Of a stretch of DNA of 37,016 bases, positions 7,820 to 14,887 are shown one piece after another; the first letter of the stretch is position 1, and the number at the start of each line of letters is the position of its first letter. The stretch comes from Candidatus Competibacteraceae bacterium (GTDB lineage: Bacteria > Pseudomonadota > Gammaproteobacteria > Competibacterales > Competibacteraceae): NCBI GenBank assembly GCA_003989085.1, contig RXIV01000018.1, forward strand, positions 1 to 37,016, in the 5' to 3' direction. A program made the position numbers and the translations under genes. The notes beneath the pieces are model-generated. The model was not told the DNA's origin. It saw only the letters and a program-made list of their open reading frames with translations, and did not search any database.

Positions 7820-8254
7820 TCACGCCGACGGCACCTCAAACGTCCACGGATCGAACGTCGCCACCCCGGTCGGCCGGAAATCCGCCCCGTTCCGTGTCGC
7901 GACGATCAAGCCATGCGTCAACGCCGTCGCCGCAATCAACGCATCGCGCTCCGAACGCGGGTCGGGAACGTGCAACCGGGCGCAACGGCGCGCGACGGCG
8001 ATATCGACCGGCAGCATCCGCTCCGAAAACGCCGGCAACACCCGCTCCTCCAGCCAAGCCCGCAACAGCGCCCCCTGCACCGGATCGCGGCGCTCGATCC
8101 GCAGCACACCCCATTCCAGCTCCAGCACGGTGACGACCGACAGGAACAGGCTCGCGACCGGCACGCTCGCCGCCCAGGCCACGACACGCGGATCGGCCTT
8201 GCCCGCCGTCGCCCGCCGCAGCTCGGACACCACGTTGGTATCGAGCAGATACAT
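7820..8254 (-). CDS. PIN-domain toxin (VapC/FitB-like)
   Basis: About 144 aa. The N-terminal MYLLDTNVVSELRR has the first catalytic Asp and the Glu of PIN nucleases. A central ELEWGVL and the later SERDALIAATALTHGLIVATRN, then DF, complete the acidic cluster. Toxins of this group cut RNA, often tRNA, when their antitoxin is degraded. The ATG overlaps the antitoxin stop (TGATG), so translation is coupled. It lies inside the Tn3-type element and could stabilise it by post-segregational killing. It is high in GC compared with the helicase, suggesting separate acquisition. Confidence 0.88.
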   Translation of the reverse strand: MYLLDTNVVSELRRATAGKADPRVVAWAASVPVASLFLSVVTVLELEWGVLRIERRDPVQGALLRAWLEERVLPAFSERMLPVDIAVARRCARLHVPDPRSERDALIAATALTHGLIVATRNGADFRPTGVATFDPWTFEVPSA

Positions 8255-8520
8255 CACTCCAAGTCCGCCGGCTGCAACGATGGACCGCTCCAGCGGGGCG
8301 GATCGAACTCCTCGAACTCGATGTCCGCCGCCTCCGGCATCGCCAACAGCTCGACGAGACTCGGCCGATTCCCCGTCAAGCGCCGGTATTCCTCGATAGT
8401 CAGCAGCACATGCGCCGGCCGGCCCCGGTCGGTGACGAACACCGGCCCCGCCCGCGCCGCCTTCTTCGCCCGCGTCACGTCCCGATTGAACTCTCGACTG
8501 GAAAACGTCGTCACCGTCAT
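8254..8520 (-). CDS. Phd/YefM-family antitoxin
   Basis: An 88-aa partner of the downstream PIN toxin. The N-terminal FSSREFNRDVTRAKKAA is the usual Phd/YefM DNA-binding region. FVTDRGRPAHVLLTIEEYRRL matches the conserved 'xVTxxGxPxxVLxxxEEYxxL' core. The acidic C-terminus (DIEFEEFDPP) would wrap the toxin. It should neutralise the toxin and repress its own promoter; an inverted repeat suited to this is at 8,543-8,558. Confidence 0.85.
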   Translation of the reverse strand: MTVTTFSSREFNRDVTRAKKAARAGPVFVTDRGRPAHVLLTIEEYRRLTGNRPSLVELLAMPEAADIEFEEFDPPRWSGPSLQPADLE

Positions 8521-8542
8521 CGCCTCGCGCCCCGCGTTTTAT

Positions 8543-8558
8543 GTAGTGATGTTACTAC
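8543..8558 (-). promoter_or_regulatory. Operator-like inverted repeat upstream of the PIN module
   Basis: GTAGT and ACTAC flank a 6-nt centre about 23 nt upstream of the antitoxin start. The position fits the autoregulatory operator of a Phd-type antitoxin. Confidence 0.4.
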
Positions 8559-9165
8559 CATAGCGCGTCTCCCCCGCTACCGCAACGGCGCGCGTCGGTC
8601 GCCCGGAAACCGTCTTGGACAAGGTCGTCGGCGAAACCGCCGTAGACGGCCTAGAACGGCCCTAGCGGCGTTTTTCTGGAGCGAGTAAGGAAGGTGATGA
8701 GCTTATCGGTGCATTCGTGGCCTTAAAACGCCGTTACGGCGCTTCTCGGGGCATTGGCGCACGGGATTTGGAACCGACGGAATCTCGATGATCGAGAAAG
8801 CGCCGAACCGGTTCCGCTAAGCGGCTTTATCGGACCGGAAAGACCTCGTTCGAGCGATGGTCTAAATGGGTTGATCTTTCTTTGTTCCCCCTAGTGCTGA
8901 AATCTCCGCAAAGCGATTTCGAGTGGAGCATCGAAGATCCTTGCTTTCCCTCTTCCTCCCGCCGGCTTTTTTTGGGTCGGTTGCCACTGTCCGTTCCCGT
9001 AGTTGCCGACCGTTCCAGTTCCTTCCTAGAGACCGTCTTTTGGTTTTTGGTGGTTGTATTGCCGTGTGTTCCCGTAGTTGCCACCGGTGGTGGGTCTTCG
9101 GGGAGGGTTTGGGAGGGGGCTACCGCCCCCTCCCAATCGAACGCGCTGTGAGCGAAGCGAACTCC
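8559..9165. other. 607 bp without a supported gene at the right end of the element
   Basis: Open frames here are low-complexity and lack ribosome-binding sites. Visible structure: a direct repeat TTCCCGTAGTTGCC at 8,994-9,007 and 9,069-9,082, and a perfect 12-bp-arm hairpin (TTGGGAGGGGGC / GCCCCCTCCCAA, 4-nt loop) at 9,109-9,136. The hairpin looks like a REP-type repeat rather than an intrinsic terminator, since no T-run follows. Confidence 0.5.
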
Positions 9166-9266
9166 TTTTTTCATAATTCGCAGGTCGGCTGCTAACCTCC
9201 AGGCACTGCCACATAAACAGGCTATCGGCTTAGCGTGCGGTTTTTTCCGTTTCGTGAGCTGACCCC
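9166..9266. repeat. Right terminal inverted repeat (101 bp)
   Basis: Reverse complement of the left end with two mismatches. The 38-bp Tn3-type core is 9,229-9,266 and its complement starts with GGGGTCAGC. It is flanked by AGGAT at 9,267-9,271. Confidence 0.9.
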
Positions 9267-9385
9267 AGGATCACCGGCTGCGTCCATTGTTCACCGCACA
9301 CATAGCCCAGAATCGCGGCAAAGGTCATGCTCATGTTCGGATAGCGATCCGGATCGAGCTTTTCCAGCAGGCGGGTCGAGGGCAT
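9267..9385 (-). pseudogene. 5' part of the 101-aa gene interrupted by the transposon
   Basis: It starts MPSTRLLEKLDPDRYPNMSM and runs to QPVI(L) at the right inverted repeat. Read through the repeat, it gains an unrelated tail and stops inside the element. It is the same gene as 1,418-1,609. Function unknown. It begins 46 nt after the 110-aa gene stop, so it was probably the last gene of that operon. Confidence 0.85.
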
Positions 9386-9430
9386 AGGTTAATGAGGCAA
9401 CGGGTGGGTCAGTCTGACAAGGGTTGATGG

Positions 9431-9763
9431 TTATTGCCGTTGGCGAATGGCTTGCCAGCGGGCGTCCGACCACCAGAAATTGGAGACGGCAAACAGGGTC
9501 GCGTGGGCATCCTGCAAAATCTCAACAGCATCCTGGGTGAAATTGTAGCCGACCACCACCAGCGGATCGGCAGCATCGCCGAGCCGGGTCAGCAGCCGCT
9601 GTGCGGCACCGGCAGAAACAACCGCCGATGAAGCCGCCGGAAAAACAGCGAGCGTCACCGGTGCAGTGCCAAGCCTCTTGGCGTCGATCAGCGGGCGGAA
9701 GATCGGCGGTAGGCGATCAGGAATCGCCGGCGGCGGAACAGCGTGATGGATTGTCGCTTTCAT
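9431..9763 (-). CDS. Hypothetical protein (110 aa)
   Basis: Family not recognised. Residues 1-35 are Pro-rich. The remainder looks like a small alpha/beta domain (VTLAVFPAASSAVVSAG, then DPLVVVGYNFTQDAVEIL) and ends in an aromatic SNFWWSDARWQ. No membrane segment is visible. The start overlaps the 3' end of the NADAR gene by about 47 nt, indicating co-transcription. Pairing with NADAR may point to nucleotide or ADP-ribose metabolism, but that is only context. Confidence 0.6.
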   Translation of the reverse strand: MKATIHHAVPPPAIPDRLPPIFRPLIDAKRLGTAPVTLAVFPAASSAVVSAGAAQRLLTRLGDAADPLVVVGYNFTQDAVEILQDAHATLFAVSNFWWSDARWQAIRQRQ

Positions 9764-10313
9764 TGCACCAGTGCGCCCTGACTGCCATGATGGCGAAGCC
9801 TAACAGATTCAACCCACGCCACCGATTCGGGTTGTGAACAGTCTCATTCTGTTCGGCGATACCAATTCCCCAAATCGGATCATAGGGGCTGGCTTCAACG
9901 AGAATGCGATCCGCAGTGGATTGCAGATAATCATTCAGTGCGGGATTTTGTACAAACTTCGCACGATTGCCTCTGACGACGATCTCAAAACGCTGTTGTT
10001 CCCACTCGCTTTGAATAAAGCCACTCACCTTGCGACCAAGCGATTTAACCGTGCCGGGGTCTTTTGCTTGCAGGATAGCCGCTAACGTGGTTACGTCTCC
10101 AAACAATCGGGCTTTCTCGGCCATCATGAAGTGTTCAGCAGTCGGGTAGGCGACACCATCAATCTCAAAAGGCGCTGCAAACCATTGGCTCAGGCAATGA
10201 TGATCCACGGTCTGCCTGATTTTCGGTTGATGCCCCCAGAAAAAGAGAAAATTAAAGGATTCGCCTGCATTAAAACGGCGCAATAATTCGGGTCTGTTCG
10301 TTGGATAGGTCAT
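9717..10313 (-). CDS. NADAR-family protein (YbiA-like)
   Basis: About 198 aa. NADAR proteins (YbiA/RibX-like) act on N-glycosidic bonds in riboflavin intermediates or remove ADP-ribose from guanine. Diagnostic parts are FLFFWGHQPK near the start, LSQWFAAPFEIDGVAYPTAEHFMMAEKARLF (about residues 40-70), KSLGRKVSGF, and the C-terminal PYDPIWGIG with NRWRGLNLLG. The ATG at 10,313 is preferred over a TTG four codons upstream. The substrate is not decidable: no riboflavin gene and no DarT-type toxin is adjacent. The C-terminal ~15 residues (NESDNPSRCSAAGDS) look unconserved. Confidence 0.9.
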   Translation of the reverse strand: MTYPTNRPELLRRFNAGESFNFLFFWGHQPKIRQTVDHHCLSQWFAAPFEIDGVAYPTAEHFMMAEKARLFGDVTTLAAILQAKDPGTVKSLGRKVSGFIQSEWEQQRFEIVVRGNRAKFVQNPALNDYLQSTADRILVEASPYDPIWGIGIAEQNETVHNPNRWRGLNLLGFAIMAVRAHWCNESDNPSRCSAAGDS

Positions 10314-10360
10314 GGTCGTTATCAAGCGGGCTTATTCATCACGGTGCCGACGATCAGCAG

Positions 10361-11089
10361 TCACTCCAAAATCACTTCATTCGGTACGGACTTTTCATCG
10401 CCCAGCGCCCAGTGCGCCACCGAGCGGGCATGAAGGCCGGTCGTGTCAAACAGCGACGCCGGCGCATCGTCCGGCCCTACCAGCAGGGCAATTTCGGTGC
10501 AGCCCAGGATGATGCCTTCGGCTCCGGCCTCGACCAGCCGCTGCATGATCTCCCGGTACTGCGCCCGTGATTCGGCCCGGATTTCGCCCTGACACAGTTC
10601 CTCATAAATGACGCGATGAACGATTTCGCGGTCGGCTGCATCGGGAATCCGCACCGTCAGACCATGTCGCGCCATCAGCCGGCCCCGGTAGAACTCCTGT
10701 TCCATCGTAAACCGGGTGCCGAGCAGGCCAACCGTGCGGATTCCGGCCTGTTTCACCGCCGCCGCTGTGGGATCGGCGATGTGCAACAGGGGGATGGTCA
10801 CAGCGGCCTCAATCGCCGCCGCGACCTTGTGCATGGTGTTGGTGCAGAGCGCCAGCCCTTCGGCCCCGGCGGCTTCCAAAGCACGGGCCGCGTCCGCCAG
10901 GATTCGCCCGGCTTCATCCCACGCCCCGGCTTGTTGCAACCGCTCGATGTCGTGAAAATCGACGCTGTAGAGAATCAGCCGGGCGGAATGCAGACCGCCC
11001 AGGCGCTCCCGGACGGTCTCATTGATGATCCGGTAGTACGGCACAGTGGATTCCCAGCTCATGCCACCGATCAGGCCGAGGGTTTTCAT
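10361..11089 (-). CDS. Aspartate/glutamate racemase family protein
   Basis: A 242-aa cofactor-independent racemase fold, probably cytoplasmic. It starts MKTLGLIGGMSWEST, the usual N-terminal pattern. The two catalytic cysteines are in LALCTNTMHKVA (about residue 82) and IILGCTEIALLV (about residue 193). GLLGTRFTMEQEFY is also typical. This is the YgeA-like branch, acting on aspartate/glutamate or related amino acids. The longer open frame (to 11,371) has no family support upstream of this Met. It lies 4 nt downstream of the acetyltransferase gene, so the two are probably co-transcribed. Confidence 0.92.
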   Translation of the reverse strand: MKTLGLIGGMSWESTVPYYRIINETVRERLGGLHSARLILYSVDFHDIERLQQAGAWDEAGRILADAARALEAAGAEGLALCTNTMHKVAAAIEAAVTIPLLHIADPTAAAVKQAGIRTVGLLGTRFTMEQEFYRGRLMARHGLTVRIPDAADREIVHRVIYEELCQGEIRAESRAQYREIMQRLVEAGAEGIILGCTEIALLVGPDDAPASLFDTTGLHARSVAHWALGDEKSVPNEVILE

Positions 11090-11093
11090 GGAA

Positions 11094-11615
11094 TCACCGC
11101 AAAGCCGTATACACGTCCGGTGATTGAACCATAGCCGGATCATCCTGGCGACGTTGCAGCGCCCGCTCCCAATACACCACGCCTGGCAACGGGTTGGCGT
11201 AGTAAGGTATTCGGCGCTGAAAACCCATTGCGGCATACATCCGCATGGCGCTTTCCAACCCCTCCAGCGTATCAAGGCGCATGACGGCATAGCCCAAGTC
11301 AGACGCTTCGTTGACGATCTGCATCGCCAGTCGAAATCCAAGCCCTTGCCCGCGCCAGGCGGGCCGGACAAACAGCCGCTTCATCTCGCAGACCTCATCC
11401 TCCAGCGCCCGCAACGCCACACAACCTGCCGCATCGGTTCCTTCTAAAGCCAGCAGCAACCGGCCACTTAGCGGCGCATACCGTCCGGGCAAGGTCGCAA
11501 GTTCTTCGGCAAAACCTTGAAAACCGAGATCGACGCCCAAACCACGCTGATACTCGCCAAACAATTCGCGCACCGCGTCCAGTTCAACGGTAGTTTGCGC
11601 CTGAATAATCCGCAT
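11094..11615 (-). CDS. GNAT-family N-acetyltransferase
   Basis: 173 aa. The acetyl-CoA pyrophosphate-binding signature RPAWRGQGLGFRLA (about residues 88-101) matches R-x-x-G-x-G/A. It is preceded by VCEMKRLFV (beta-4) and followed by GYAVMRLDTLEGLESAMRMYAAMGF, the usual C-terminal motif B region. The substrate is unknown; small molecules or amino acids are typical for this subgroup. It sits between the TerD-like and racemase genes with short gaps. Confidence 0.9.
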   Translation of the reverse strand: MRIIQAQTTVELDAVRELFGEYQRGLGVDLGFQGFAEELATLPGRYAPLSGRLLLALEGTDAAGCVALRALEDEVCEMKRLFVRPAWRGQGLGFRLAMQIVNEASDLGYAVMRLDTLEGLESAMRMYAAMGFQRRIPYYANPLPGVVYWERALQRRQDDPAMVQSPDVYTALR

Positions 11616-11657
11616 GGTTCGCCGCTCACCGTCAAATAGATCGTCGATCTGCGCTGG

Positions 11658-12515
11658 CTACCGCAACAACTCCCGCTGGACCGTGTGCTGAATCTCCGGC
11701 GTGGTCATTGGACAGCCATGCTCTCGCCTCAGCAGCATCCGCACCTTGTGGAGCAGGTCTTCGTTGAGCAGGTTAATGAGCACGCTGTTGGGATTCAATG
11801 CTGTTTTCTGATCCCAGAGCGATGCCAATAACTCACAACCAGTCATGCCAGCGTTGGACAGCGCCGTAATCCGACAGGCGCAACCATGGTTCTGGCCGGA
11901 TACCGGTTGAACTAGCCCTTGGTCGGTGACTGCTTGACTCTGCGGCAATTCTTGATCAGTCATTTTGGCATCAAAATGTGCGGCCAAGGCGGCTAATCGC
12001 CCGGCAAAGCCTTGGTCTATGCTGCGAAACACCCACCCGTGACCGTCGCGATAGAGTTCAGCGACTATCAGCCCATGTTCCGTACCGAGTTCACTATGGC
12101 TGTGGTCATCCACCAGCATGTTACCCGTGTCCAAGTCAATGACTTGCGTCTGTATGGCCGCTACTGCGTTGAACGCCGGAATGTCACCGGTCGCCTCCAG
12201 CGTTAAACAAAACATCAGCTTGTGGACGGTGTTCGGAATAGATCGCAAGGCGATCTGAAACGTATCCTGATTCAGCAGTTCTTCATCCTGCGGCTGAACA
12301 ATAGCATCATGGAGATGGTTTGGTTGATAGTAGTACACCATCGCCCGATCACGATAGGCCACACCATCAGCGTTCAGCAGAAACGCGCTGGCGTCCACGG
12401 TGACCGGCAGTGATTGATGGGGAAAACACCAGTTCAGGCGAACGATAATGGATTGAGTGGTGGACTCGCCTAGTGCGAGGGTCGCGGCGCCGCCAAAAGT
12501 CAGAGGAATAGGCAT
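11658..12515 (-). CDS. TerD-family stress/tellurite-resistance protein
   Basis: 285 aa. The first ~180 residues are a TerD domain. It begins with the MPIPLTFGGAATLALGE strand pattern, then LNWCFP, VDASAFLLNADG, FQIALRSIP and ELYRDGHGWVFRSIDQGFAGRLAALAAHF at its end. TerD proteins are calcium-binding factors linked to tellurite, phage and stress tolerance. The acidic Ca-site residues are weaker than in the classical protein: only one DASAFLL-type motif is plain. The C-terminal ~100 residues are a separate helical extension. It is isolated from any ter operon. The AT-rich DNA upstream (12,516-12,670) probably holds its promoter. Confidence 0.85.
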   Translation of the reverse strand: MPIPLTFGGAATLALGESTTQSIIVRLNWCFPHQSLPVTVDASAFLLNADGVAYRDRAMVYYYQPNHLHDAIVQPQDEELLNQDTFQIALRSIPNTVHKLMFCLTLEATGDIPAFNAVAAIQTQVIDLDTGNMLVDDHSHSELGTEHGLIVAELYRDGHGWVFRSIDQGFAGRLAALAAHFDAKMTDQELPQSQAVTDQGLVQPVSGQNHGCACRITALSNAGMTGCELLASLWDQKTALNPNSVLINLLNEDLLHKVRMLLRREHGCPMTTPEIQHTVQRELLR

Positions 12516-12762
12516 CTGTCAACGGTTCCTATGGTGGTCTTTTGTTCTGTATATGTCAGCATAGCGACATTATTCTTTCATTGTGACTTTAAATTAAGAA
12601 GTGGACATTATCAACCCTGTTTTAGCGACAATGTAAAGCTAATGACATGATTGGTTTATATTTAATCCAGACTGTTTTAGTCTGAAACAGTGATCTGGGA
12701 AAGCCAACGGCGGCGGGCTGACCGGTTATACTGGCCGACATTCAATCCGCGCTGATAACTAT
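12516..12762 (-). promoter_or_regulatory. AT-rich upstream region of the TerD-like gene
   Basis: The region is conspicuously AT-rich. A direct repeat TAGCGACA occurs at 12,562-12,569 and 12,623-12,630. ACTGTTT/AAACAGT with a 7-nt spacer lies near 12,671-12,691. On the minus strand TTGATA about 17 nt before TAAAGT is a possible -35/-10 pair (weak). No gene is supported. Confidence 0.35.
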
Positions 12763-12941
12763 GTGGAAAAATCCCAAGCGCCGCCGAAGTCCGCAATGTC
12801 AGCGCCGCCCTGATTAACGCCGCCAGTGACTTGGAGTTGATCATTGAGTCCATTCTCCCGTCCGTTGACCAGGCAGCGGCGGATCGGCTCCAAGCAATTG
12901 CCGAACATCTGGTCGATTTGGCCGAAATTCTCAACCCGTAG
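12763..12941 (+). pseudogene. Possible gene fragment (about 60 codons)
   Basis: An open frame without an ATG reads SAAEVRNVSAALINAASDLE, then LIIESILPSVDQAAADRL and AEHLVDLAEILNP before TAG. It has the regular amphipathic pattern of a real helical protein. A stop lies just upstream, and the nearby ATG is in another frame, so it looks truncated or frameshifted. No family recognised. Confidence 0.35.
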
Positions 12942-12960
12942 CCGGTTTGCCGGATGACCA

Positions 12961-13368
12961 ATGATGCGGCCATCAGCGGATCGTTGCCCCTGTGGCGCTG
13001 ACGCCCCTTATGTTGGCTGTTGCGGACGCTTTCTCGACGCCGACCAGTTTCCAGCAACGGCGGAGGCGTTGATGCGCTCCCGCTATGTGGCCTATGTGCG
13101 GCAACGAGCGGACTATCTGCTCCGCACTTGGCACTCAACCACCCGGCCGGAAGCCTTGGAGTTCAGCACTGACGGCGGCCAATGGCTCGGCTTGAAGGTG
13201 ATTCGCGCTGTGGCGGGCCGGGCCGAGGATGAACAAGGAACCGTGGAGTTCGTGGCCCGCTACAAGGTCGGCGGCAAAGCCCATCGTCTGCACGAAATCA
13301 GCCGGTTCGTGCGGGAAACGGGTGCGTGGGTTTATCTTGGTGTTCAAGCGACAGATGGAGTGCTGTAG
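12961..13368 (+). CDS. YchJ-family SEC-C motif protein
   Basis: 135 aa, a UPF0225/YchJ-type protein. The N-terminus has the SEC-C zinc motif CPCGADAPYVGCCGRF. The conserved core follows: TAEALMRSRYVAYVRQRADYLLRTWHSTTRP, then FVARYKVGGKAHRLHEISRFVRETGAWVYL. This is an NTF2-like domain. Biochemical function is not established; zinc binding is expected. Many relatives have a second SEC-C motif at the C-terminus, which is absent here. Confidence 0.88.
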   Translation: MMRPSADRCPCGADAPYVGCCGRFLDADQFPATAEALMRSRYVAYVRQRADYLLRTWHSTTRPEALEFSTDGGQWLGLKVIRAVAGRAEDEQGTVEFVARYKVGGKAHRLHEISRFVRETGAWVYLGVQATDGVL

Positions 13369-13573
13369 TCAATCATCACTCAAATCGGTAGGAACGATCA
13401 GCGTTGGCACAATCAACATGGCGGCGCTGACAATAAGAATCCGTCAGGTTTCCATCAGGCACGGCTCCAAAGTCAGCGATTGATGGAGCCGGACCTTATC
13501 CGGCCACCCCTGAACTCCAGATGAAGCGGCTTCAGGGTCGGCCCGTCACTCGTTGCACGATGAGCGGCACAAA

Positions 13574-13933
13574 TTACTCATCGACGCCGCGCTGGATCGC
13601 GCCCAACGTCGCTTCGAGGTGGGCAACGGTGGCGGTCGGCGATAACTGGAGGTGTTCGCCCACCGTGGTGCGATCGTCCAGCCAGTGCCATAACGCCTCG
13701 CGGGCCGGTTCTGGAAAGACCGCCAATAACTCATCGATTCGTGGGCCGATGAAATCGAAGGACATGGCGTAATGCTGGCCCGGCTCTTCGATGCTGAGGG
13801 TGACGCTGACCGTGCGTAAGGCCGGGCGGGTGAGAGGGTCAATCGGCACGTCGAAAAAGACCAGCCGGGCGCTGGGTTGAACGCCTTGGCTGAGCAGAAA
13901 CAGGCCGTAGTCGGGGAGGAATTGGGAGGGCAT
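13574..13933 (-). CDS. Hypothetical protein (119 aa)
   Basis: Family not recognised. Composition and codon pattern look genuine. FIGPRIDELLAVFPEPAREALWHWL resembles a compact helical segment. It starts 7 nt after the CHAP-protein stop, so the two are likely co-transcribed and may work together. No signal peptide or membrane segment is visible. Confidence 0.65.
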   Translation of the reverse strand: MPSQFLPDYGLFLLSQGVQPSARLVFFDVPIDPLTRPALRTVSVTLSIEEPGQHYAMSFDFIGPRIDELLAVFPEPAREALWHWLDDRTTVGEHLQLSPTATVAHLEATLGAIQRGVDE

Positions 13934-13939
13934 GGAAGA

Positions 13940-14833
13940 TTACGGCGCGATCAGCGGATAAATCCAACCGGTAATGCGTCCTCCCTCAGCATTGCGCTGC
14001 GTGGTCATCGGCACATCCAGCAACGTGTATCGCCCTCCAACTTCAAAGAGCTGAATTTGGCGGGCGAATCCTTGGGGTTGTCGCCATGGCCGGTTATCGT
14101 AGTTTTCTTCGGCCAGTGCGACCTGGCCTTTTTCCAAATCGACCGCCACCACCATCGCCACATGACCATGCCGCCATTCCGGATCAGCCCGATCCGCCGC
14201 ATAGACCAGCAAATCGCCGCGCTGCGGTGGACGGCGGGCAGTGCCATTGACTGAGCGAGCCAAGGGGATGGTTTCATGCGTTCGGATGTCGCTACCTTCG
14301 GTCAGGTAGAGAATGTTGTAGGCGCTATCCACATCGCCAAAGGTCAGATGACGATTCTTCATCCACCATTTGCGGGCATATTCGACGCACTGATAGGTCA
14401 CGCCGATGTACTGAAATCGCGCGGCGTCCGGCTGTCCCTGATGCACAGCGACTTCGCCGGTCTGGAGATCGAGAAAAGAACGTTCGGAGCGAATGCAGGT
14501 TGAAACACAGTTGGATCGCCCTTCGACACCATCCGCCACACCGAGCACGGCGCCAAACGGCGTGACGCACGGCCCTTGACAGGCCCGCTGACCTTCAGTG
14601 AACAGCCGTAGCTGTTCCACCGGGGTCAACGCGGGTGGCGGAGATGGAAGTTCATCGCCGTCGGTTCGCGGCAACGTAAGTTCAGTTGCTGAGGGCGGGT
14701 TCGAGACCGACTCCAGAACCCGCCCGGTGGTCGATCCACTACTGAAAACCAGCCCAATAGCGACGATCAATGCCAGCGGGAGGCGGCTCATTGCTAAATA
14801 AGGGTCACGCTCATCAAAGACCGGTCGGAACAT
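13940..14833 (-). CDS. Exported CHAP-domain (NlpC/P60-like) amidase or peptidase
   Basis: About 297 aa. The N-terminus carries a hydrophobic segment (MSRLPLALIVAIGLVF) and then a Pro/Ser-rich linker, so it is probably exported or membrane-anchored. The CHAP domain holds the catalytic Cys in GVTYQCVEYARKWW, the His in EWRHGHVAMVVAVD and a likely Glu/Asn in ALAEENYDN. This pattern is close to the amidase half of glutathionylspermidine synthase and to peptidoglycan CHAP enzymes. I chose the ATG at 14,833 because GGAGGGA sits 5-7 nt upstream. Its upstream neighbour is a papain-fold, phytochelatin-synthase-like protein, so both may act on glutathione-type or murein peptides. Confidence 0.82.
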   Translation of the reverse strand: MFRPVFDERDPYLAMSRLPLALIVAIGLVFSSGSTTGRVLESVSNPPSATELTLPRTDGDELPSPPPALTPVEQLRLFTEGQRACQGPCVTPFGAVLGVADGVEGRSNCVSTCIRSERSFLDLQTGEVAVHQGQPDAARFQYIGVTYQCVEYARKWWMKNRHLTFGDVDSAYNILYLTEGSDIRTHETIPLARSVNGTARRPPQRGDLLVYAADRADPEWRHGHVAMVVAVDLEKGQVALAEENYDNRPWRQPQGFARQIQLFEVGGRYTLLDVPMTTQRNAEGGRITGWIYPLIAP

Positions 14834-14887
14834 CAGATCCCTCCAGAATAAGCCCGATGCCAAACCGGGATCAGGTTGATTGAAGCA

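Larger units (their letters stand above)
1610..9266. mobile_element. Transposase-less Tn3-family element (composite TIME-like) with defence cargo
   Basis: The 7,657-bp element is bounded by 38-bp inverted repeats (36/38 identical) that begin GG(G/C)GTCAGCTCACG and end ACGCTAAG. This is the Tn3-family terminal pattern, and the inner half closely resembles Tn21/Tn501 ends. The next 63 bp inside each end are also identical in inverted orientation. A 5-bp duplication AGGAT flanks it, and excision restores a reading frame. No tnpA or resolvase gene is visible, so movement would need a transposase in trans. This is the arrangement known for mobile insertion cassettes and for composite elements built from TIMEs (Tn3-derived inverted-repeat miniature elements). 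Cargo: a decayed small gene, an attC-like site, a helicase-nuclease gene with a winged-helix tail, and a PIN toxin-antitoxin pair. Confidence 0.85.

Noticed and set aside
7679..8563. 294-aa plus-strand open frame
   Set aside because: It lies antisense to the PIN toxin-antitoxin pair, which have clear family motifs. Its Arg/Pro/His-rich composition is typical of a GC-rich shadow frame.
8827..9174. 115-aa minus-strand frame at the right end of the element
   Set aside because: Low-complexity composition (TTGT, TKNQKT, RREEEGK) and it crosses repeats and a hairpin; no start signal.
1610..9266. Transposase or resolvase gene within the Tn3-type element
   Set aside because: No open frame shows DDE/TnpA or serine/tyrosine recombinase motifs; the element is non-autonomous as far as can be read.
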